64,000 nucleotides of DNA. Origin: Salinicola halimionae (GTDB lineage: Bacteria; Pseudomonadota; Gammaproteobacteria; Pseudomonadales; Halomonadaceae). A program made the position numbers and the translations under genes. The notes under the pieces are model-generated. The model saw only the letters and a program-made list of their open reading frames with translations. It had not been told where the DNA came from and did not search any database. Below, one piece after another: positions 8,801-17,227 of the stretch (positions within the stretch are counted from its first letter, which is position 1; each line of letters begins with the position of its first letter). The DNA lies in contig NZ_PZJQ01000005.1 in assembly GCF_003206065.1 (NCBI RefSeq), positions 62,001-126,000 on the forward strand. Reading direction: 5' to 3'.

Positions 8801-11800
8801 GCCGCCATCGCGTCCTGGGTTGGCATTGTCGAGTCCGCCGGCCTCGATGGCAGTGGCGGTATCGTCGACCGTCGACGGCGGGTCGTTGGCCCCCGTCACG
8901 GTGACATCGAGCTGAGCCAGATCGACGTTGCCGTCACTATCGACGATGCGATAGGTGAAGGTTTCGCCAAGGGTCTCTCCGGCCGGCAGGCGCTGAACGT
9001 CAAGATTATTGCCGTCGACCTCGTAGCGATAGCTGCCGTCGGCCCCCAGGGTCAACGTGCCGTAAAGGCCGGCAATGGCGGTTCCATCGCTGTCGGCGGT
9101 AGACCCCGGGTTGACGTCAGTCAGACTGCTACCGGCTGACTCGCTACCCGGTCGGATGCCGTTCACGCTCAGCGTGGTATTGGGGCGATCAATCGCGTCG
9201 ACATCGCTGTCGACGCCATCACCGTCATCGTCGGTGATCACGTTGCCGGTGCCGGCCCCACCCGGTGTGGCGCCATTCGTCGACGGCGCCTGAGCCGTGG
9301 TGTCGTTGTCGGTCGCCACGGGCGCATCCTGGTTGCCCTCCACGGTGATGACGAGGTTGGCGACACCGTTCAGTCCCGCGGCATCCGTGACCCGATAGCT
9401 GAAGGCCTCCGACAGTGAGTCCCCCGCGCCCAGGCGCTGCACATCGGTATTGTCGTCGTCGATTTGATAGCGATAGCTGCCGTCGGCACCGATCGTCAGC
9501 TTGCCGTACTGACCCTCGATCACGCTACCGCTTGTACTGTCGGTGTCGTCATCCACGGCCTCGAAGGCGCCCGAGGTGTTGTCATCGCCCAGGCGAATAC
9601 CGCTGACCTCACGGGTTTCGCCTGCTCGATCCACGTCGGTGTCGTTGTCGAGCACATCGCCGGTGGCATCCTGGCCGCCGCTGCCATTGTCGACGCCGCC
9701 GGCCTCCGTGGCGGTACCGCTATCGTCGACGCCGACCGGCGTATCGTTGGCGCCATTGATCGTGACCGTGATGGAGGCGGTCGATGTCAGGCCACCCGCA
9801 TCGGTGATTTCGTAGGCGAAGGTCTCCTGCAGCGTATCGGATGCCGTTCTCAGCGCCTGAACGTTGGCATTGTCGTTATCGACGAGGTATTGCGCAAAGC
9901 CGTCGCTGCCGATCACCAGCGTGCCGTAACTGCCGCTGATGTCGAGCGGTATTGCCGGGTTGGCGTCGACGAGCTCGAGACTGCCGGCGTCGATACCCGC
10001 CTGACTGACGCGCAGCGTGTCGCCGTTGGTAGCGATATCGATGTCGGTGTCGTTGTTCAGCACGAATCCGTTGGGATCGACGCCAGGGATATTGTTGCCA
10101 GTGCCGCCGGCTTCAACGGCAATGGCGGTATCGTCATTGGCCACGGGCGCATCGTTGACCGCATTGATGGTGATGGTGAGCGTGTCGATATCGATGAGAT
10201 CGTCGTCCGACGATTCGCCGGGAATCCCGTTCCCCTCGCTGCTATCGGGGTTGTCGCCGAAGTTCCCATGATCATGGGTGGTGATGGTCAACGTGTCGGT
10301 GCCGTTGACGTTGGCGTTGCCGAGATAGCTGAGGCTGGCGAGTGTCGTATTGATCTCGTCGACGGTGCCGCTGAGCGTGACGGTGTTGCTGTTGTTGCCC
10401 GCGATCTGCGACCCGCCGGCATTGGCGATGGCCAGCGTGCCTTGGGTGACGCTCAACACCACTTCGAGATCATTGGCTCCGGCCTGATCCGAGGAATCCC
10501 GCGCATCCGGATCGCTGATCGAGAGCCCGTCGATAGCGATGGACGTATCTTCGTCGCCGCTGGGCGCGTCAGTCGGCAGATCGTTGACCGGGGCGTCGTT
10601 GAGTTCGACATAGCCGATATCAGCGTCGTCGGTGCCGCCGTCAGCAAGGTTGATCTCGACAGAGGTGAGGCTGCCATCGCCGTAATTGCCGCCGTCGCTA
10701 TCGACTCTGGCGCGCACGTCACCGGCCGAGGTGTTCGGATCGGTGTCGGTGAAGTTCTCGGCGCTAGTGATGCGATAAAGGCCGGTGGGGAGGACACCGA
10801 ACTGGTATTGGCCAAGCGTGTCGGTGGTATCGATGAATTCCGCGTCGTCAGTGTTACCGAATATACCGTCACTGCCGGCCCAGGTCAGGGTGACCGTGCG
10901 ACCCGTGAATCCGGCTTCGTCATCGTCCTGCACGCCGTTGGCGTTTTGGGTATCGTTCCACAAGGTCCCTGAAATCACGCCCAGGCCGGCACCGCTGGTC
11001 AGAATGTAGTCATTGGGACTTCCGCCGATGCCATCATCGCCATTGCGTTCACCATCTTCGGCCCCGTCGGTGTCGCCCACGTCGGTTCCGCTGAAGCTTT
11101 GAAAATCTTCCGGCAGGCTGGACCAGGTCAGCGTGGCCTGTGCATCGGTCGGGCTGATCACGCTGTCGTTGGGTACCTCGACGCTATAGGTCACTTCGAT
11201 CGAGGTGCCAGGATCGAGCTGGTCGAAGCCAATCGAAACACCGTTCGGATCATTGACCAGGCTGACGCCGTCCGGCAACGAGTCAGGCTCGTAGTCCTGA
11301 CCATCGATGGTCACGTTGGTGACGCTATAATTGGTACCAGCGGGAAAGCTATCGCTGAGCATGACATCGTAAGCCGGCGCGCTGCCATTCTGAGTGAAGT
11401 TCAGATCAACCGTGGCGTTGCCTGTGGCTTCCCCCGCATTAGGATCGAAAGCGGTCACGGTCTTGTCGAGGCCGTTGAAGCCTGGCTCGACAATCTGCTC
11501 TGTGATCGTTGTGCTGGGCGTTTCGGTGCCATCGCGGCTTTCGGTAACGGTCATGCCAAGCGTCTGGCCGGCGACATTGCTGGCGACGTTAGCCACGCGG
11601 ACGTTGAACTCCAGCGAGATGCCTTCCTTGTCGGCGTCATTGTCGGCGTTGATCAACTGACCTAGCTCGATGGTCAGAGTCCGGCCGTCAGACGATATCG
11701 AGTAACGGCCTGGGTCCAATGTTCCTGCGGGGCCGTTGCCGAGGTCAGCGGGAATGTCGCCGGCCTCCACAGACTGATCGTTGCCGTTGATGCTATTCGC

Positions 11801-14800
11801 ACCGGTATCCAGATCGCTGCTCAATCCGTCCTGATTGGCGATAAAGGCCATCAGAATCTGGTTGGCGGTTTCTGGCGGAATCGTCAGGCCCTCTTCGACT
11901 TGAATCGTCAGCTGATAATTGTCGATAGAGCCTTCGGGGATGAGCGCCACCACGCGATAGCGAATGATCTCGCCGACTGCGACGTCCTCACTCGGCCCGC
12001 TGGTCGGGTCGGCCGCCGCGGTGTCGTCCAGGCCTCCAATCCGCGACACCCGCAACGCCTGAGCGACAGGGATGGTCAGCGTATCGCTGCGCTGGTAATC
12101 GTTCAGCACGCCGCTATTCAAGCTGCCGTCCACGCCGGTGCGTTCGCCGGCAGCGTTGGCCGGGCTCTCCGAGTCATTGTCCAGGCTGGTCCACTGGACC
12201 TCGGCGGTGCTGGTCAGGCTAGTGACATCGGCCGCGGTAGCGGCCACGTTGCCCGTCAACGTGACGACGATGCTCTCGCCGTTTGCCAGATCGATGTCGG
12301 CGCCATCGACGGATTTCAGCACGCCGTCGACGATCTCGAAATCACCAGCAGCCGCGCCGGTAATTTCAGCGATGTCGATACCGTTTAGCTGGTCTGGTAA
12401 CTGCGTGTTCAACGTGAGGCCAAAGGCGTCGATATCGGAAGTGTTGCTCAAGGTGACGTTGAAGGTGACGGTATCACCTTCATCCACGCCGACGCCGAGG
12501 TCGGCCACAGACGGTACGGTCAGGGTCTGTTCCACATCGACGGTGGGCTCTACCAACGTGGTGGAGGCTTCGTCGCCGCTCAAGGCGATATCGCGATCCA
12601 CCGCGCTGTCGTTATTACCAGCATCGCCATTGACGGTGTCGCCGTCGATATCGGAGTACGTCAGGCGGGCGCTGTTATCGTGCGTGGTGCCGGATTGACT
12701 GCCGGGCGTGGTTTCACCTTGATTGCCGAGCGTGTTGGCGGCGATCAGGCGCAAACGGACCACGAAGCTGTTGTTGTTCGTTGCGTTATCGTCATCGACG
12801 CTGCTGGCGTCGATGACGAGGCGGCCATCGGCAGCATCGAAATCCCCGGCCGTCAACGTTCCTGCGAAGTCGTTATCGATGGCGTCACTGCCCGCGGCCG
12901 TGGTGATGAGCTCATACCCGTCGCCGCCATTGAAGCTGCCGTCCAGTATCATGCCGGCGGGGATCAGATCATCGACGCTAAGGCTTTGCGTGGTGCCTTC
13001 CGGCAGGGTGACGACGATGTCGTAGGTCATGGTCTCGCCGACGACCAGATTCGCATCGTTGGTGTGCGCCTCGCTGGAGTCGTCTTCGCTCAGGCTGCCG
13101 TCGGCGAAGTCGATCCGAATCGCCGGTGCGGCAACCTGTTGAGTGGCATCGTCGGTCAGGTCGATGGGGGTAAAGTCGCTGCCGTTATCGACGCTGGCAT
13201 ATCGGTTCAGCGTCGCCGTGGTCCCCAGTGTGCGGCTGGCGGCCACGGCGCCCATCACTTGCACGTCGTAGGCGATGACGACCAGGTTAGTGCCACTGTC
13301 GTCATTGGCGGTGCCCGCGCGGCCGGCCTGCAACGTGGCAAGGCCGCCGGCATCCAGCAGGTTGATGGTGTTGCCGTCGACTTCGTAATCGGTGCCTTCT
13401 GTCAGCACGGTGGAGCCGTCGCCGAGGGTCAGCGTCAGGTTGGCGAGATCCAGGCTGCCGTTCGTGAACGTCAGATCCGGAGGCAGGGTGATCGACGTCG
13501 AGACGTCGAAGGCGCCGCCACCACCGGTATTCTCCAACACGGTGGCTAATCGCAGACTGTCGCCCGCGTCAATGTCACTGACGTTGCCGTCGACGACCGA
13601 GGGATCGGTAATCGGATCATTGAACGGCACTCCCGAAGTGAGCGGGGCGTTCCAGCTACCGCTGGCTCCTGTGAGCGTGCCGTGGGTCGTACTGACGACG
13701 CCATGGGTGATCGAGACCACCGGCTCGGCGACCGACTGCACCTTGGCCACGTCTTCGGAGACCAGCTCGTTCTTGTCTAGCGTCGTGGTCTGTTTCGACT
13801 GTGCCAGGATGTCCAGCGAGCGATTGTCGGCGAACGGCTGGTCACTCACCGTCATGGTAAAGCTGACGGCAATCGTGCTGCCGCCGAGCGCTTCGGTGGC
13901 GTAATCCTCGAAGGTGAAGATGACGGCGTTGCCCGGGCCGCTTTCGACGCTTTCGATAGCACCGGGATGGGTATTGTCGGCGGCTATCTCCCAACTCCCC
14001 GGGCCGTCACCTTCTGACCAGTCAATGTCCGAGACATCGAGCAGTGGCAGCGGCAGATAAGCAATGAACTGCAGATTTTCGTGATCACCGGTCACCAGTT
14101 CATAGCGCAGGGTAAAGGTGACGTCTTCGCCCGGCGCGAGTTCGGTGTCGCCACCATCGATGCTGATATCGACCGTGCTGGTGGGAATATCGAAATTGGT
14201 AGATGAATTGTCCGACTGGTTTTCGCCGCTGAGGTTGTTGGCGTCGATCAGAACCGAGCCATCGACTAATGCATCGTTGCCAAGGCTGTCGCCCTCATTG
14301 ATCTCGGGATGGTCTTCGTCAGTGACGTAGCTCTGACTGATCAGCGCACTGTAGCTAATGACCGCCGAGGTGGCAGTGCCATCGATGGTGTTATCGAAGG
14401 CCGCATCTCCTACCAAGCCACCCACCAATCCATTCTGATCAGGAAAGGCTTGCTGCATCGAAGCGGCGATATCGAACACCAGTGTCGTGGTGCCGTCATC
14501 GTTGGTCGTTTGGGTATAAATCAGATCGACATCGACACTATCCGCGCCGACGAAGGTCACCGTCATCGAGGGCGGAGCGTCAGTCGTATCCAGAACCTGA
14601 CCATTGCCCAACGTGTCGGTGACGCTGAATTGGCCTGTATCCTGAGTGTCGTTACCGAAGGCAAAGTAATCCGAGAGCGCCACGTCGAGTCGATACGCCA
14701 GCGTATCGCCGGGGCTGATACCGCTGCTGCCGGTATCGATCGCGATCGTGGCGCTCTTTTCCAGGGTGATGGATTTAGCGGTGAAGGAAACCGACTCGCC

Positions 14801-16579
14801 GACGCCATCGAAGGCGATCTGATTGTTGTTATCGGGATCCTGATCGCGCGGATCCTTCGGTGTCCAGGCGCCCGTGCCCGTCGGCGCACCGAAGGTGATC
14901 GTCACATCGTCGCCGGTGGTCGGGTTCAACACCGGGTTGCCGTTGGCGTCGCTCTCCGGCACGTAGAAATCGACTCGGCTGGAAGTCTCCGTCTGCAGGG
15001 TGTCGTAGGTGACCGTGTACTCCGTGAGGAACACGTCATCCCGGGCGATCAGCGTATTGATCGCGGCCTGTCCGTTGACCACCCGCCCGCTGGCTAGCGT
15101 GATGGAACTCAATGTACCCGTACCCGGATCGATCGCCGTCACCTGCACGTTGGTCGGGATCGGTTGGGTGATGGTCACGTCGGTCAAGGACTGTGTGTCC
15201 ACACCGGCCCCCGCCGGTCTTACCGTGGTGGTCAGGCTATGGGTGTAATTTTCGCCGCTGGCCGTCTCGTTCTCATCCATATCCAGCGCCTGCTCGACGG
15301 CGATGACGGTGGGGGACACGGTGAAGACCACAGATTCCGTGCCAATCAGGCTGGGATCATTGCCGGGGTTATCGAGCGCGTCATTGCCCAGCTCGAAACC
15401 GCCCACGGCGGTGATATCGAGATTCGGTGATCCATTGACCGCTGCCGTATCGGCCAGGTCGCTGAGCGTGGCGTTGACGCTAACGACGATGGCGGGCTGG
15501 TCCTGCGTCACACTGGCGAAAGGCAGCGAGATGACCACCAGCGTGTCGCCGGCTTGATAGCCATAGTCCGCAGCCTGAATCACCAATGCGTCGCCATTGG
15601 CATCCTTGGCGAACGGGTGTTGGGCTTCGCCATTGGCATCGAACGTGACGCTTTGGAGATCGAGACTGCCGCCGAGATAGCTGGCCGAGTTGATGGTGAT
15701 GCCGTCATCGACTTCGGCGCCGGCGCCATCCTTGCCCGTGGTGGGGACGAGCAAGTTGATGAAGGGCGCGTAACCCTCCTGACTGGACGCGGTTTCGAAG
15801 TTGACGGTGAAGTTGAAGTCTTCCCCCAATGGCACGCTGTCACCGGAAGAGGGCAGGCTGACGCGGGGATCGGCATCGGCCAGCAGGCTATCCATGCTGG
15901 TGAGCCGGAAAAGATCCAGCCCGGATGGCTGGTCGAGATCGCCAATGGTCGTCTCGAGTTGCCAGTCGCCATTCAAGCGTAGCGCGCCGGTGTCATCGTC
16001 GGAAGCGCCCACATCGGCTTCGGTCACTTTAGCCAGTGAATCGACCAAGGTCGCCCCAGTGTTGTCTGCACCGATGCGGCAACCGTATAGCAGGAGATCG
16101 GCATCAGCGGTCAAGGCGTCGCGCCATTGACCTAAACGGCCTTCGAGAGAGTCCAGGGTGTCGCTGGCGACACGCGTACTGCCTAACTGGAACTGTCCGG
16201 CAGCCCCGTGGCTGAAAATTTCGATGCTCTGCACATGGTCCATGCCGGCAAGTGCGGAGGTGATGGCATCGACCCCATCCTGCTCGGCCTTGACCACCAA
16301 CAGTTCTGTGGATGTCCTGGCGCTATCGACGATGGCCTGGCGCTGCTCGGGGTCGAGGCGGGCATCGATGACGATCAGATGGCTCTTGCTCTGTTCGTGG
16401 GTGGATTGAGCCTCTGCGCCCTCTCTTGCCCCCGAATCCGTAACGGCGTGATGCGTGTCACCGTCCTTCGTCGCTGCGTGATCGGTATCTGCCATGTCGA
16501 CTGCAACGGCAGCGGCACCATCGAACAGCAGGCGGGGTTCGAGTGCCAACAGGCGTGACCGAGGTAGTGTTCCCTTCAT
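5807..16579 (-). CDS. Giant surface protein: LEPRLLFDG N-terminus, DUF4347, DUF11/SdrB-like and VCBS repeats
   Basis: 3590 residues, acidic, almost Cys-free. Residues ~10-21 contain LALEPRLLFDGA, the LEPR-xLL signature found at the start of giant exported proteins. Residues ~63-225 match DUF4347 (SHGAAGQFQLG, LLYGCRIGAD). Then come about 1600 residues of immunoglobulin-like DUF11-type repeats, an SdrB-like domain near 1868-1990 (GVISGTLWNDTQNANGVQDD), a cadherin-like module, and nine VCBS repeats (~2138-3345) sharing GNVLDNDSDVD-type cores. The last ~245 residues are Ser/Asp-rich, with no RTX nonapeptides (GGxGxD) and no classic Sec signal. ATG has an upstream GGAGAG site and is preceded by ~650 bp of AT-rich DNA. 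Likely an adhesin or biofilm/surface-layer protein exported by the downstream adaptors. Domains are recognised by eye; the exact adhesive target is unknown. Confidence 0.9.
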   Translation of the reverse strand: MKGTLPRSRLLALEPRLLFDGAAAVAVDMADTDHAATKDGDTHHAVTDSGAREGAEAQSTHEQSKSHLIVIDARLDPEQRQAIVDSARTSTELLVVKAEQDGVDAITSALAGMDHVQSIEIFSHGAAGQFQLGSTRVASDTLDSLEGRLGQWRDALTADADLLLYGCRIGADNTGATLVDSLAKVTEADVGASDDDTGALRLNGDWQLETTIGDLDQPSGLDLFRLTSMDSLLADADPRVSLPSSGDSVPLGEDFNFTVNFETASSQEGYAPFINLLVPTTGKDGAGAEVDDGITINSASYLGGSLDLQSVTFDANGEAQHPFAKDANGDALVIQAADYGYQAGDTLVVISLPFASVTQDQPAIVVSVNATLSDLADTAAVNGSPNLDITAVGGFELGNDALDNPGNDPSLIGTESVVFTVSPTVIAVEQALDMDENETASGENYTHSLTTTVRPAGAGVDTQSLTDVTITQPIPTNVQVTAIDPGTGTLSSITLASGRVVNGQAAINTLIARDDVFLTEYTVTYDTLQTETSSRVDFYVPESDANGNPVLNPTTGDDVTITFGAPTGTGAWTPKDPRDQDPDNNNQIAFDGVGESVSFTAKSITLEKSATIAIDTGSSGISPGDTLAYRLDVALSDYFAFGNDTQDTGQFSVTDTLGNGQVLDTTDAPPSMTVTFVGADSVDVDLIYTQTTNDDGTTTLVFDIAASMQQAFPDQNGLVGGLVGDAAFDNTIDGTATSAVISYSALISQSYVTDEDHPEINEGDSLGNDALVDGSVLIDANNLSGENQSDNSSTNFDIPTSTVDISIDGGDTELAPGEDVTFTLRYELVTGDHENLQFIAYLPLPLLDVSDIDWSEGDGPGSWEIAADNTHPGAIESVESGPGNAVIFTFEDYATEALGGSTIAVSFTMTVSDQPFADNRSLDILAQSKQTTTLDKNELVSEDVAKVQSVAEPVVSITHGVVSTTHGTLTGASGSWNAPLTSGVPFNDPITDPSVVDGNVSDIDAGDSLRLATVLENTGGGGAFDVSTSITLPPDLTFTNGSLDLANLTLTLGDGSTVLTEGTDYEVDGNTINLLDAGGLATLQAGRAGTANDDSGTNLVVIAYDVQVMGAVAASRTLGTTATLNRYASVDNGSDFTPIDLTDDATQQVAAPAIRIDFADGSLSEDDSSEAHTNDANLVVGETMTYDIVVTLPEGTTQSLSVDDLIPAGMILDGSFNGGDGYELITTAAGSDAIDNDFAGTLTAGDFDAADGRLVIDASSVDDDNATNNNSFVVRLRLIAANTLGNQGETTPGSQSGTTHDNSARLTYSDIDGDTVNGDAGNNDSAVDRDIALSGDEASTTLVEPTVDVEQTLTVPSVADLGVGVDEGDTVTFNVTLSNTSDIDAFGLTLNTQLPDQLNGIDIAEITGAAAGDFEIVDGVLKSVDGADIDLANGESIVVTLTGNVAATAADVTSLTSTAEVQWTSLDNDSESPANAAGERTGVDGSLNSGVLNDYQRSDTLTIPVAQALRVSRIGGLDDTAAADPTSGPSEDVAVGEIIRYRVVALIPEGSIDNYQLTIQVEEGLTIPPETANQILMAFIANQDGLSSDLDTGANSINGNDQSVEAGDIPADLGNGPAGTLDPGRYSISSDGRTLTIELGQLINADNDADKEGISLEFNVRVANVASNVAGQTLGMTVTESRDGTETPSTTITEQIVEPGFNGLDKTVTAFDPNAGEATGNATVDLNFTQNGSAPAYDVMLSDSFPAGTNYSVTNVTIDGQDYEPDSLPDGVSLVNDPNGVSIGFDQLDPGTSIEVTYSVEVPNDSVISPTDAQATLTWSSLPEDFQSFSGTDVGDTDGAEDGERNGDDGIGGSPNDYILTSGAGLGVISGTLWNDTQNANGVQDDDEAGFTGRTVTLTWAGSDGIFGNTDDAEFIDTTDTLGQYQFGVLPTGLYRITSAENFTDTDPNTSAGDVRARVDSDGGNYGDGSLTSVEINLADGGTDDADIGYVELNDAPVNDLPTDAPSGDEDTSIAIDGLSISDPDARDSSDQAGANDLEVVLSVTQGTLAIANAGGSQIAGNNSNTVTLSGTVDEINTTLASLSYLGNANVNGTDTLTITTHDHGNFGDNPDSSEGNGIPGESSDDDLIDIDTLTITINAVNDAPVANDDTAIAVEAGGTGNNIPGVDPNGFVLNNDTDIDIATNGDTLRVSQAGIDAGSLELVDANPAIPLDISGSYGTLVIGSDGFAQYLVDNDNANVQALRTASDTLQETFAYEITDAGGLTSTASITVTINGANDTPVGVDDSGTATEAGGVDNGSGGQDATGDVLDNDTDVDRAGETREVSGIRLGDDNTSGAFEAVDDDTDSTSGSVIEGQYGKLTIGADGSYRYQIDDDNTDVQRLGAGDSLSEAFSYRVTDAAGLNGVANLVITVEGNQDAPVATDNDTTAQAPSTNGATPGGAGTGNVITDDDGDGVDSDVDAIDRPNTTLSVNGIRPGSESAGSSLTDVNPGSTADSDGTAIAGLYGTLTLGADGSYRYEVDGNNLDVQRLPAGETLGETFTYRIVDSDGNVDLAQLDVTVTGANDPPSTVDDTATAIEAGGLDNANPGRDGGGNVLDNDSDVDGQDLTVNGFSQGSDTSSNASPGDTLNGAYGTLTLDANGEFSYIIDNDDPAVQALRTSSDTLTEIFTYTAVDTLGSESSATLTITIEGRNDNPIATNDSATAAEAGGTDNGAAGQNGSGNVLDNDSDVDVGDTLQVVGIRTGSTDDGGRFVTVGDTSGDTQVVQGEYGSLTLNADGSFTYRVDNDLAAVQALVPGDSLNEVFTYQMADTVGAHDTAQLTLTVEGAWDAPTAADDLALAVADTPSNPTPGRDPSGNLLDNDSDVDNGDTLVVDGVRAGEEAEGAVASNMQAGGVDIVGTYGTLTVQADGSYTYVVDDAAITALGPINFVVDNFTYTAQDQGNLTDAAELTVYIRGRNDAPVANTDAGTAIEAGGSDNATTGRPASGNVLDNDSDPDDIAFPGALGPNLEVIAIRTGGTQDTGSDGSLDNALEGQYGSLVMSEDGSYRYDINDDDPAVQALRQSGQTLTDVFTYTIDDRWGATASAELTITLDGRNDNPIASDDAATAVEAGGVDNSTTGVDPTGNVLTNDTDVDGPAYGETKTVISVALANTSTNAQAGETLQGRYGTLTLNADGSYQYFVDNDNPDVQALRTAGETLTERFDYVMRDRAGETDSARLTVVIQGANDTPMAADDSNLATDQTPSPQAIGNVLPNDSDVDANDSLRVIDMRPAGGGAARPAGEVLQGQYGTLMLNADGRYEYAIDLSNPDVLRAAGRGQILNDVFVYRVADTTGATTSANLSITLDIAAPYIPVRGDSVGPHADGLIPPPGIGGELPDIDPVVFVTPEVEQNNIEISNYLRVSNGTQPGLVSPLEIRTLSLRDRLADVPGQFVGASIELSRSYAEQDQLLLLGRHGRTDLTADGLLPDPSLYAPTRLGLSEGQFSDGASSSDDEPPSNELTPDQSTSQTGDQSRSANGNDSAWSSPPFDSTGVDDSRAQANEGHSTRHSSQTSHLAVAQSFRQQLLASHQRQVPLLMESDFGSQYKDKA
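6545..10165 (-). repeat. Nine tandem VCBS repeats inside the giant gene
   Basis: Nine in-frame units of roughly 350-430 bp. Each contains a variant of NDxPxAxDDxATAxEAGG, GNVLDNDSDVD, GxYGTLTLNADGSYxYxVDN and LTEIFTYxxxD. Units are diverged at DNA level, and the third (TDDDGDGVDSDVDAID) and seventh carry insertions. Acidic loop residues suggest calcium binding, as in cadherin-like VCBS domains. Boundaries are approximate. Confidence 0.85.
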
Positions 16580-17227
16580 GAACTCTCCAGCGGCAAGTAT
16601 TATTTTTTGCCCTACCTGTCCAATGGCCTAAAGGGCGAGGGTAGAGGTGTTCTTAAGGCCAATAATTAGAATAGTCGTTATTTAATCTGTCTTGTGAATG
16701 ACTTTAGTAGAAATAAATTTATCTATACTAATTAAAGTTAGAAAGGGTGTTGTCGAGGAAAAACGCAATAAACTCAGCGATGTATTTGATGATTTTAATA
16801 GTGAATCGATATTGATGTTTTTACTATAAGCAGTTTCCAGGGATGTCTTAAATTATTTAATTGTAAAATTATGTTTCGTGATGGTATTTTTGCGACGTTG
16901 CTATTGGTACGGACAGACATTTTCATGTGCTTTGCATGCGGGCATGGAATGACTTCTGTAGGTGTTATCAATAAATCAATATAAACAAAAGCTTATATTG
17001 ATGTGTGGCTTTGTTGGTTCTCGATTTTGTCCGAACGACCTGGGTCCGTGTTTTCGTCTGAAGGTGCTTCCGGTTTGGAAGTGGTAGTGAAAGCCAGGGG
17101 TAAGCCAGAGATGCACAGTCGAAGCGACTTGGCGTATCCGGTCTTATCGCTGCGTGAAATGGTAATCAGGAAATAGCACTGCGTGGCGACCAACCTGGCA
17201 GCAGCATTCCGGCGCTGGCCTTCATTG
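16580..17227. other. AT-rich intergenic region upstream of the giant gene
   Basis: About 650 bp between the start of the giant gene and the stop of the MFS gene. The part nearest the giant gene (about 16620-17000) is strongly AT-rich compared with the coding DNA on both sides, and probably holds its promoter and regulatory sites. I could not pick out a convincing -35/-10 pair. A 66-codon minus-strand frame (16993-17193) has no ribosome site or recognisable domain and I do not call it. Confidence 0.5.

Noticed and set aside
6545-10165. Regularly spaced repeats that could suggest a CRISPR or satellite array
   Set aside because: Units are 350-430 bp, in frame and encode VCBS domains; no short identical repeats with unique spacers.
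9464-10972. A 502-codon plus-strand frame, and similar long frames at 6284-7621 and 12680-13549
   Set aside because: Antisense to the repetitive giant gene; the repeated IVVEHVA-type segments are mirror images of the VCBS DNA repeats.
16993-17193. A 66-codon minus-strand frame in the AT-rich gap
   Set aside because: No ribosome site, no signal or domain, and position just upstream of a stop-rich region.
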